Shown piece by piece: positions 52,801 through 59,606 of a stretch of DNA of 64,000 nucleotides (positions are counted from its first letter, which is position 1; each line of letters opens with the position of its first letter). The notes below the pieces were generated by a model. That model was not told where the DNA came from. It ran no database searches and was given only the letters and a program-made list of their open reading frames with translations. Made by a program: the position numbers and the translations under genes. Where the stretch lies: the NCBI GenBank assembly GCA_028288765.1, contig JAQGHQ010000478.1:34532-98531 (forward strand), given 5' to 3'. The DNA comes from Gemmataceae bacterium. Its GTDB lineage: Bacteria > Planctomycetota > Planctomycetia > Gemmatales > Gemmataceae.

Positions 52801-54869
52801 GCCGCCCCGCGCCACCGGTCGACCGGGAGCTGGGGCGGCAGGACCGGTCCGGTCGGGGTGAAGACCGGCTGTTTGGGAAGAGTGTTCGGCTCCAGCCGGC
52901 GGTATGCGTGGGCCCAGAGGAGGCTGCGGGACATGATGTCCACCCCGATCATCGCCCCCGAGTTCGTCGGGCAAACCAGGATGCCCTCGCCGGCGGCCAG
53001 GAACACCCCCTGGTAGCGGCGGACCGAGTCGCCGGGCAGGGGGGTGTTCGGCCGGCCGAGCTTCTGGGTCCAGAGCACGGCCGGGACCTTCTGGGGCCAG
53101 TCCTTGACCGGGACGAGGGTCTTCGGGTCGAGGCACAGCAGCCGGCTCACCCCGTCGAGTTCGATCAGGACGTACAGCCGGCCGTTCAGCGGGAGGGGCG
53201 GGCCCAGGAAGACCGCGTTCAGGCAGAGGTGGAACGCGTCGGTCGACTTGTCCGCCTCCTCCTCGGTCAGCCGGGGGAGGGCCGGGTCGCGGTAGTGCGG
53301 GGACTTGACGACCCGGCCGAGGGTCCAGACCCGCATCCCGGTCGCGATGTCGACGGCGGAGAGCTCGCCCGCCCGGATCGCGTCGGCGAGTTCCCCACTT
53401 TGGCGGACCTGTTGGTTCGGCATCCCGCCGAAGTTCGGGTCGGTCATGGCCGGCGGCGGGGGGATCGCCACGTCGTCCACGTAGAAGACGGTCTGCCCGT
53501 CGTGCGCGAGCGAGCCGAGGAGCGGGTTTTCGAACAGCAGGCTCGACACCCCGGTCGTCTTGTACGTCCCCCACCACCCGGTGACTTCCGCCCGGATGTT
53601 CGGGTCGTTGTAGTTGAGGTTCCCGGGGGTCATGAGCTGGTGGACGCCGAACATCGTCTTGGAGGACCACCGGAGCTTTCCCGCCGGCACCAGCTGCCCG
53701 GCGTGGGTGTGGTCCCGGGTGGCGATCGCGTGGATCCCGTCGTAGCCCCGGTAGATGACCAGGTCGGGGGTGGTCACGGGAAAGAACGCCGGGAGCGGGA
53801 GCGACCGGACGGTCTTGTTCTCGCGGTCGAAGAGGCGGTTCAGTTCCTCGGCGATCCAGTCGTTCCCAGGCTTGTCGTCCTCCCGCCGGGTGGCCAGCAT
53901 CGGGGTCGGGTCGAACGCCGGGACGAGGAACGGCGGGCCGCCCTCGACCGTCGCGTTGCGCTGGGCGTTCCCGTACCGGCCGGCCCAGTCCTTGGCCGTG
54001 ACCGCCGCCCGGATCGTGGTGACGGGCCGCTCCAGCTCGGCCTTCAGGTGCTCGGTGGTGAAGGTCCGGCGGCCGATCACGAGCCCGGTCCGGGCGGTCG
54101 CCTTCTGGAGCCGGTCCGAGACCGCCTGGGCCAGGGCGGCGTGGCGCGGGTCGCCGCCCCGCCGCAGGGCGAGGGCGGCCTTGAACAGGGTCCGGGGGGT
54201 CAGGAAGTCATCAGTGTTCGGGCGGGCGAGGAGCCGCTCGAACGCGTAGGCCGCCTCGAGATAGTTGCCCCGTTCCAGGTAGAGGGTCCCGAGCAGGATC
54301 GTCCCCTCGGCCCCGGCGTTCGTGTGGAAGTACCGCTGCGACAGGTCCGAGAGCGTCGCGAGGTCGTAGTTGCCCTTCACCGCCTCGTCGAGGAGCGTGG
54401 CCGCGGCCTGACCGTAGGACTGCTGGTAGAACTCCAGCCCCTCTTTCGGGAACGCGGCGATGATCCGGTTCGCCTCCGTCTTCACACTGATCCGCCGGAT
54501 CAGGATCTTCTCACCGGCCTTGTCGTTGATGTTGAAAAACGAGTCGCTCTTGGCGTCGAGGATGTTCTGGAGGAGGGGGGAGACGGTGTTCCAGGGGATT
54601 TCCTTGAACGCCAGGTAGTCGCGGGCGCCCTTGAGCTGGTTCGTGGCGTCGCGCTCGTAGGGGAACCCGAACGGGATGTCGTGGTCTTCGAGCGGGCGGA
54701 GGTCCTTGTCCTTGTCTTTCTCCTTGTCTTTCGCCTTGCCGGCGGGACCGACGGGCCCGATCCCGGCGCCGGGCTGGGCGGAAGCGACCCGATCGGCCCG
54801 GGTGACCAGCCACGCACTAAGGGCGGCCAGGAGCACGGCGGAGGCGAACCGCATCTTGTTCCCACGCAT
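49884..54869 (-). CDS. Giant exported PQQ-like beta-propeller protein with TPR-like region
   Basis: About 1661 residues. It has a signal peptide (MRFASAVLLAALSAWLV) and a short Lys/Asp-rich stretch. A first helical region (residues about 90-300) is TPR-like (LLGTLYLERGNYLEAAYAFE). Then come two blocks of PQQ-type propeller repeats (LSAVDIATGMRVWTLGR, ECIDVRSGKVLWSVP, later CLDLAEKKERWRKNLLG and LLDLSTGKDIWRKEY), separated by a second TPR-like helical region (LLDDGQLKAAVADFKEAERN). No dehydrogenase cofactor site is apparent. It is probably a protein-interaction platform of the periplasm. I chose the ATG at 54869; one at 54854 is also possible. Confidence 0.85.
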   Translation of the reverse strand: MRGNKMRFASAVLLAALSAWLVTRADRVASAQPGAGIGPVGPAGKAKDKEKDKDKDLRPLEDHDIPFGFPYERDATNQLKGARDYLAFKEIPWNTVSPLLQNILDAKSDSFFNINDKAGEKILIRRISVKTEANRIIAAFPKEGLEFYQQSYGQAAATLLDEAVKGNYDLATLSDLSQRYFHTNAGAEGTILLGTLYLERGNYLEAAYAFERLLARPNTDDFLTPRTLFKAALALRRGGDPRHAALAQAVSDRLQKATARTGLVIGRRTFTTEHLKAELERPVTTIRAAVTAKDWAGRYGNAQRNATVEGGPPFLVPAFDPTPMLATRREDDKPGNDWIAEELNRLFDRENKTVRSLPLPAFFPVTTPDLVIYRGYDGIHAIATRDHTHAGQLVPAGKLRWSSKTMFGVHQLMTPGNLNYNDPNIRAEVTGWWGTYKTTGVSSLLFENPLLGSLAHDGQTVFYVDDVAIPPPPAMTDPNFGGMPNQQVRQSGELADAIRAGELSAVDIATGMRVWTLGRVVKSPHYRDPALPRLTEEEADKSTDAFHLCLNAVFLGPPLPLNGRLYVLIELDGVSRLLCLDPKTLVPVKDWPQKVPAVLWTQKLGRPNTPLPGDSVRRYQGVFLAAGEGILVCPTNSGAMIGVDIMSRSLLWAHAYRRLEPNTLPKQPVFTPTGPVLPPQLPVDRWRGAAPIVSGGRVVIAAYDSNKLECIDVRSGKVLWSVPREATDLYVGGVTNDRVIVVSKGDVRAYHLTGENPTTLEPKLAWRTPLPSATPTGHGVAGKAVYYIPVRQENAGKDTVPAAEIWAVNVETGAVTSKTAARMRKDGSGNDLARYGLGNLVFQDGLVIAQSAWEVAVYPQLEQKKAEMDRRLKANPKDPEGLTDRGELLLDDGQLKAAVADFKEAERNNPTELVRRRVREKLYVAYTEMLRDNFGAAEGVLKEYEALCELPLDDTGDPFEKKRREDETLRRKRLYLYLLAKGREDQKRLGEAFDHYLALAGLGEGKTLFEMPDEPSVRMRPDVWARGRIEGMIRRAADPAARKSLEDRVNKEWEAVDAGNDLKRLREFVDVFGPYFPAGSAAELKLAHALLQTNTDEDTRDAQVHLSQLRVTAEAPVLRAKATEALARLMIKNGLLEDAVGLYLQLGKEYPEVVVRDGKTGADFLVDLLTDKRLLPYLEPARYPLPPRVKAEQKEPQPQSQAMAAVEVDPDGDLFPMFRRLRFVMDMVSSGNNTWTFRGLDRVTGAERCRFPDIHPPMQYNPGNLQAAKYVQASGHLLLVQVGQWVYCLDLAEKKERWRKNLLGEGGGPNPNQIIDNAADGEVVVQYTDGSRVIIGKSAVLQPGYVCLLTRDGLEVVEPVSRRQLWTRRNVADRTHVYGDARYILLVETGADRKPVATKLLRAVDGMPVDGATDAGRTLAAARSYRVSGRTVLLAEGTGDEPHVLRLLDLSTGKDIWRKEYDAKAVPLRSPGPDWTGFVKPTGEVEILSTRTGQSAGAFRLDPKYLDAHLKGCVEAQLFADADRFYVVLDRSPAGGVRQKVYGAALRTHTVNGPMYAFDRVSGKRLWFVEAVFDNQWMLVDRFAELPVIVAAAPMTEANGNMIYKVVVVEKGTGAVRFRHALNNTGNFFQNMTVDLKNGTIDLHRYDTRVHIGPDERPGEK

Positions 54870-55508
54870 CGGCGTATCCCGTTCCTGAGTCACGCGGGGT
54901 CAACCCAAGCGGCTAACCTTAAAGATTTTGCCACTTCTCCAGACTGCCCACAAGGAGAAATCGACATCGGGACTTTGCGGGAGAGGGCCACGTCCTGCAC
55001 AACCCCCACTGCGGGCCGCGTAGTGCCCCAATACCGTATGACGGGCGACCGGGTCGGTCCTAACCTCTTCTCCTCTCGCGGCCCGGAGGTGTCGACTCGG
55101 CCCCCGTGACAAAAGGGTGTACCCGGGCGGGCTCGCGAGCGGGTGGTCCGTTTCCCCCGAGCTCGGTGACGGGTCGTACTGTCCCAACCGGGCGGCAAAA
55201 CCACCCTCCCGAGACCAGTTTCGCCCTTCCCAAACATGCTTCCGGAACCCCCGAACCGCACACGCCTTCCGGCAAGATAACCAGGTGAAACAGTTAAGAT
55301 TGGTTAAGATTTTCTCGTTTGCAGGACCGCGCACGGGCCTTTGGCGACCTCAACCCGGCGGTGGTTAACTCTCATTAACTCGTTAACTATACATTTGCAC
55401 ATTAACCTCGCGCCCGAGCTCGACCGGTTGCGTCCGTAACAAAACACACGAGTGTATCCGAAGCGTAGCCCTATATTGGGAGAAGCCGCACCCGAGGACA
55501 TTCTCCCG
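54870..55508. promoter_or_regulatory. Divergent spacer with TTAA-type repeats upstream of the radical SAM gene
   Basis: About 640 bp with lower GC than its surroundings near the right end. Two copies of GTTAAGATT lie 10 bp apart (TTAAGAT at 55294 and 55304). Four TTAAC words follow at 55365, 55375, 55383 and 55402. This clustering close to a start codon suggests an operator or promoter array. I find no convincing small gene for a modified peptide here. Confidence 0.5.
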
Positions 55509-56621
55509 ATGACCGAACCCCGCCAGACACCGCCCCTCACCCGGGGTGAAGGCAGACCCGTCCGCCGGCGGACCCGGACGTTCCGGCCGAACTACCTGTC
55601 GTTCGCCGGAACGTACCAGTGCAACCTGGCGTGCCCGCACTGCTGCGTCCCGATCGAGTGGACGGACCGGCTCGACATCCCGACCGCCGTCCGGTTTCTG
55701 GAGCAGGCCCGGGAGGCCGGGATCGAGGTCCTCGGGTTCACCGGCGGGGAGCCGTTCCTCTACCCCGAGTTCGTGATCGCCCTGACGAAGCGGGCGGCGG
55801 AACTCGGCTTTCGGTTCGACAAGCTCATGTCGAACGGGGTCTGGTTCCGCGACGAGCTGCACCTGGAAACCATCCTGACAAGCCTCCGGGCCGCGGGCTT
55901 TTCCGGCAAGCTCGGTCTGAGCGTGGACAAGTTCCACGGGATGGACATCGCGAAGCTCGCGACCTTCTGCCGGGTCGGCCGCCGGGTGTTCGACCGCGAT
56001 ACCATCCTCTCCCTGAGCTATGCCAGCCGGGCCCCTGACAAGGGGCTGGAGCCGATCCGCCGGCTGGCGGACGAGCTCGGCGGGGTGATCGCGTGGTCGG
56101 AGATGCTCGGCCGGTACATGCTGGTGAGCGACGACCTGACGATGACGCTGAACTGGAACCACCTGGCGACGGTGGAACGGGCCGAGGGGCTTCCGGGCGA
56201 CCCGTGGGACGGGACGTGGTTCGCGGAGGATTACTGCGAGGGGCCGGGACAGGCGTTGATCGTGAACCCGCGCGGCGAGGTGAAGCCGTGCTGCGGGTTC
56301 GCCTCCGACCTCGACCAGCTGACGATCGGGAACATCCACACCGACAGCGTGGAGGGTATCATCAAGGCCGCGCGGAAGCACCCTTACGTCGGGAAGTTAT
56401 TCCGCGAGGGCCTGACCGCGATCCGCGACGATATCCTCGCCCGCGACCCCGACGCGTTGCCGGGGGCGACGAGCAATCACTGCTATTTCTGCTGGTATGT
56501 ATTGTCGAAAGGTGCATGGGATGCAACTCGCGAAAAGCCCGAGCATCGCGTGGGCTGCGGCGGGCAGTGGGAAAAACTCGGGCTGAAAAAAGACGACAAG
56601 GGACGGGTCCCGCTGCTCTGA
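55509..56621 (+). CDS. Radical SAM enzyme with SPASM-like C-terminus
   Basis: About 370 residues from the ATG at 55509. The cluster motif CNLACPHC (C38, C42, C45) binds the catalytic 4Fe-4S center and SAM, followed by the GGEP motif in LGFTGGEPFLY. The C-terminal part has additional Cys: KPCCGFA, and CYFCWYVL near residue 325, consistent with an auxiliary cluster of the SPASM/twitch kind. Such enzymes modify peptides, proteins or metabolites. No precursor peptide gene is apparent next to it, so the substrate is unknown. It ends with a strong terminator and is transcribed alone. Confidence 0.88.
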   Translation: MTEPRQTPPLTRGEGRPVRRRTRTFRPNYLSFAGTYQCNLACPHCCVPIEWTDRLDIPTAVRFLEQAREAGIEVLGFTGGEPFLYPEFVIALTKRAAELGFRFDKLMSNGVWFRDELHLETILTSLRAAGFSGKLGLSVDKFHGMDIAKLATFCRVGRRVFDRDTILSLSYASRAPDKGLEPIRRLADELGGVIAWSEMLGRYMLVSDDLTMTLNWNHLATVERAEGLPGDPWDGTWFAEDYCEGPGQALIVNPRGEVKPCCGFASDLDQLTIGNIHTDSVEGIIKAARKHPYVGKLFREGLTAIRDDILARDPDALPGATSNHCYFCWYVLSKGAWDATREKPEHRVGCGGQWEKLGLKKDDKGRVPLL

Positions 56622-56647
56622 CAACCCCGACCAGGAAGACCGCCACC

Positions 56648-56674
56648 AGCCCCGGCTAACCCCCGGGGCTTTTT
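56648..56674 (+). terminator. Rho-independent terminator of the radical SAM gene
   Basis: The stem AGCCCCGG (56648-56655) pairs with CCGGGGCT (56663-56670), followed by TTTTT. It begins 27 bp after the stop codon. Confidence 0.85.
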
Positions 56675-56683
56675 CGTTTCCTC

Positions 56684-56850
56684 CCCTCGTTCCCACGCTC
56701 CGCGTGGGAACGCCCTCTTCGACGCTCTGCGTCGTGGCCGAGTCGGTCCGGGCGCGTTCCCGGGGACCCGACGAACGTCACCCGGGGTGGGTTGGCCCAC
56801 CCCGCAGAGCGGGGGAAGACCCGGTCCCACGCGGAGCGTGGGAACGAGGG
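56684..56850. repeat. Inverted repeat with 26-bp perfect ends (TTCCCACGC family)
   Basis: The arms at 56684-56709 and 56825-56850 are exact complements of 26 bp, each containing GTTCCCACGCTCCGCGTGGG or its complement. The left arm is itself palindromic. The 115-bp interior holds further words such as GGGTTGGCCCACCCC. It looks like a REP- or MITE-type element between two convergent genes. Confidence 0.9.
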
Positions 56851-56892
56851 AACGTCTCCACCCTGCGACAGTCCGTCGCGGGGAAGGCCGGT

Positions 56893-57630
56893 TCATTTCT
56901 TCCTCGCCGGTGTCGGCCTGTCCGCGCCGCTGGCGGTCCACTGCCGCCCGATCACGTCCACGTCCTTCGGCTGTGGCACCGCCGGCACGTCGAAGCCGAC
57001 GGCCTCGATCCGCTTCTTGCGGACGTCGGCGGTCGAGACGGCGAACTCCTTGTCGCGGGCCGCGATCACATTCGGGTCGTCCTGGCCGTCGCCCGTCAGG
57101 GACCACATCAGCATCGGCTCGCCCATCGGCACCGGCGTCGTCGGGTCGGGCCAGGTGTGCCACGTCTTGCCCCAGGTCAGCAGTAGCCCCTTCATGAACG
57201 CCATCTCGTCCTCGGGCTTCATCGACGGGGCGATCAGCCCGCCGCCCAGCACCTCGTAGGTGTGCGGGTGCCAGTATTTCTTCTCCACGTCCGGCAGCTT
57301 CTGGTAGATTTCGTCCGCGACGATGTATTCGACGCCCAGCAGGCGGGCGCCCTTCCCGACCGCGTCGTAGAGGAGGCACTGGTGCATCCCCTTGCCGACC
57401 ATGCCGCAGTAGTGCTGGGTAATGATCTGGATGCGGGGGTCTTTCTTGGCGCAGTGGATGCCGCAGAAGTGCAGGTGGTGGTTGCCCGGCGGGGCCATCA
57501 TCTTGTTGTCGGCCGCCTTCCCGTGGCCGTCGGCCGTCTTCCCGTGGTCGTCGGCCGCGGCGTGGGAGGGGCCGATGGCCGCCCCGGCACCCATCGCCCC
57601 GACCGTCCCGAGCAGTTCTCGTCTGGTCAT
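56893..57630 (-). CDS. Exported DUF1264 (oil-body-associated-like) protein
   Basis: A 245-residue protein with a Tat-like signal (MTRRELLGTVGAMGAGAAIG) and a His/Lys-rich linker. The DUF1264 domain follows: HHLHFCGIHCAKKDP, QHYCGMVGKGMHQCLLYD, LLGVEYIVADEIYQKLPDVE, WHPHTYEVLGG. DUF1264 proteins occur in plants (oil-body-associated), fungi and bacteria; their biochemical role is unknown. The His/Cys-rich start suggests metal binding. GAGGAA lies 9 nt upstream of the ATG at 57630. It is alone between repeats and a cytochrome remnant. Confidence 0.88.
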   Translation of the reverse strand: MTRRELLGTVGAMGAGAAIGPSHAAADDHGKTADGHGKAADNKMMAPPGNHHLHFCGIHCAKKDPRIQIITQHYCGMVGKGMHQCLLYDAVGKGARLLGVEYIVADEIYQKLPDVEKKYWHPHTYEVLGGGLIAPSMKPEDEMAFMKGLLLTWGKTWHTWPDPTTPVPMGEPMLMWSLTGDGQDDPNVIAARDKEFAVSTADVRKKRIEAVGFDVPAVPQPKDVDVIGRQWTASGADRPTPARKK

Positions 57631-57740
57631 CGCGTTGCGTTCCTCGGGAACCCCGTTGGTGTCGTCGCCCCGGATGGTTCCATGCCGGGGACGGGCAGGA
57701 TCGAAGGCGGACTCTCCTGCCGAAGTCGTTCGAACCCCCG

Positions 57741-57878
57741 TCAACGCTTCGGGCGGTCGGCATCGGCGTTGTACTCGCCGAACCTGGCGTCCGCCGGCAG
57801 GTGATCCGTCAGGACGAACTCGGACCGGGGTTTCGAGTTCACGAACGCGGTGATGTCCACCGCTTCCTGGACGGACTG
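57741..57878 (-). pseudogene. C-terminal remnant of a c-type cytochrome gene
   Basis: Forty-five codons on the minus strand end in a stop at 57741 and read QEAVDITAFVNSKPRSEF, then LTDHLPADARFGEYN. This is the pattern of the C-terminus of diheme or TsdA-like cytochromes (QEAxDIAAFVNxxPRP). An in-frame TAA (57879-57881) lies directly upstream, and no heme motif or start is found. It is the leftover of a lost gene in the 370-bp spacer between the DUF1264 and DUF1501 genes; I recognise nothing else in that spacer. Confidence 0.6.
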
Positions 57879-58001
57879 TTACGAACTGCTGACAACGAAG
57901 ATGCTGAAGCAGATCGACCCGTGCAGACCGAACGGGACGCCGGGGTGACCGAAAACCCCGGCCGGGCGCGGCGAACCACCACGGCCCGGGTCTCCGTCGC
58001 A

Positions 58002-59477
58002 TCAGGCCAGTAGGTCGCGGATCACATGCTGTTCCTCGACCCCGGTGAGCCGCTGGTCGAGGCCCTGGAACTTGAACGTGAACTTCGCGTGATCGATCCC
58101 GAGGCAGTGCAGCACGGTGGCGTTGAGGTCGTTCACGTGGGCGGGGTTGTCGGCCACGTTGTAGCTGAAGTCGTCCGTTTCGCCGTACACGGTCCCGCCC
58201 TTGATCCCGCCCCCGGCCAGCCACATGCAGAAGTTCCGCGGGTGGTGGTCGCGGCCGTAGGTCGTCTTCGTCAGCGTCCCCTGGCTGTACACCGTCCGGC
58301 CGAACTCCCCGCCCCAAACCACGAGGGTACTCTCCAGCAGCCCGCGGCGCTTCAGGTCGGTGAGGAGGGCGGCGGTCGGCTGGTCCGTGTCGCGGCACTG
58401 CGACCGGATCTCGTTCGGCAAGTTCCCGTGCTGGTCCCACCCGCGGTGGAGGATCTGCACCACCCGGACCCCGCGCTCGACGAGCCGGCGGGCGAGGAGC
58501 GCGCTGGCCGCGAACGAGCCCGGTTTCTTCACCTCCGGGCCGTACAGGTCGAGCGTGTCTTTCGTCTCCTTCGACAGGTCGGTGAGGTCCGGGACGCTCG
58601 TCTGCATCCGGAACGCCATCTCGTACTGGGCGATCCGGGTGAGCGTTTCGGGATCGCCGTACTTGTCGAACGTCCGCTGGTTGAGCGCCCCGAGGGTGTC
58701 GAGCATCGCCCGCCGGCTCGCGCCGCTCACGCCCGCCGGGTTCTGGACGTAGAGGACCGGGTCGCCGACGCTCCGCAGGGCGACCCCGCTGTACTTGCCC
58801 GGGAGGAACCCGCTGGCCCACATCCGGGAGAACAGCGCCTGCGCGGCGGCCCCGGACGACCAGAACGGCGTGAACACCACGAACGCCGGCAGGTCGTTGC
58901 TCTCGCTCCCGAGCCCGTAGCTGAGCCACGACCCGATGCTCGGCTTCCCCGGGACCTCGCTCCCGGTCATGACGAACGTACACGCCGGGTCGTGGTTGAT
59001 CGCGTTCGTGTGGACGCTCCTGACCAGGGCGATGTCGTCCACGCACTTCGCGGTGTGCGGGAGGAGCTCGCTCACCCACATCCCACACTTGCCGTGCTGC
59101 GCGAACTTGAACATCGAGGGCGCGACCGGCAGGCGGGACTGCCCGCTGGTCATGGTGGTGATCCGCTGACCCATGCGGACGCTGTCCGGCAGGTCTTTGT
59201 CGAAGAACTCGGGCAGCTTCGGCTTGTGGTCGAACGTGTCGATCTGGCTCGGCCCGCCGTTCATGTGCAGGTAGATGACCGCCTTCGCCTTCGGGGCGAA
59301 GTGCGGGAACCCCGCCAGCGGCGGGTGAAGTCGGCCCGGGCCGGGCGGCTTCGGGGTCTCGGCCGCGGCCCGGCGCCCGGCGAGCAGGGCAAGAGCGGCC
59401 CCGCCGAGCCGAAGCCCGGACGACCCGAAGAACTGCCGGCGGGTCTGGTTGAGCAGGTGTTGGTGCAGTGGTGTCAC
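58002..59477 (-). CDS. DUF1501 protein (exported, sulfatase-like fold)
   Basis: A 491-residue planctomycete DUF1501 protein. The Tat signal [20 protein letters not shown] is near the N-terminus, and the family blocks are plain: [68 protein letters not shown]. The family has an alkaline-phosphatase-like fold and is always encoded with DUF1549/DUF1553 proteins, as here. I chose the GTG at 59477 because it gives the standard start ([13 protein letters not shown]); an upstream GTG at 59516 lies inside a repeat. The role is unknown, possibly in polysaccharide degradation at the surface. Confidence 0.9.
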   Translation of the reverse strand: MTPLHQHLLNQTRRQFFGSSGLRLGGAALALLAGRRAAAETPKPPGPGRLHPPLAGFPHFAPKAKAVIYLHMNGGPSQIDTFDHKPKLPEFFDKDLPDSVRMGQRITTMTSGQSRLPVAPSMFKFAQHGKCGMWVSELLPHTAKCVDDIALVRSVHTNAINHDPACTFVMTGSEVPGKPSIGSWLSYGLGSESNDLPAFVVFTPFWSSGAAAQALFSRMWASGFLPGKYSGVALRSVGDPVLYVQNPAGVSGASRRAMLDTLGALNQRTFDKYGDPETLTRIAQYEMAFRMQTSVPDLTDLSKETKDTLDLYGPEVKKPGSFAASALLARRLVERGVRVVQILHRGWDQHGNLPNEIRSQCRDTDQPTAALLTDLKRRGLLESTLVVWGGEFGRTVYSQGTLTKTTYGRDHHPRNFCMWLAGGGIKGGTVYGETDDFSYNVADNPAHVNDLNATVLHCLGIDHAKFTFKFQGLDQRLTGVEEQHVIRDLLA

Positions 59478-59501
59478 GGCCGACTCCGGGTAAATCTCCG
59501 G

Positions 59502-59605
59502 AAGGGTCTCACGCAAAGTCGCAAAGACGCAAAGAATGAAAATCTAGAACACGTAAATTCCAATGGTCTTCCCTTTGCGTCTTTGCGACTTTGCGTGAGA
59601 CCCTT
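59502..59605. repeat. 33-bp perfect inverted repeat (CGCAAAG family)
   Basis: The arms at 59502-59534 and 59573-59605 are exact complements of 33 bp and are built from CGCAAAGTCGCAAAGACGC and its complement; a 38-nt AT-rich loop lies between. It fills the gap between the PSCyt and DUF1501 genes and starts next to the PSCyt stop codon. The transcript would form a very stable hairpin. Confidence 0.95.
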
Positions 59606-59606
59606 C

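Noticed and set aside
49917..55109. A 1730-codon open frame on the plus strand opposite the PQQ-propeller gene
   Set aside because: It is made of Arg, Pro, Gly, Val and Glu in the way expected from the antisense of a high-GC gene. It has no domain or signal peptide, while the minus strand has clear propeller repeats and a signal sequence.
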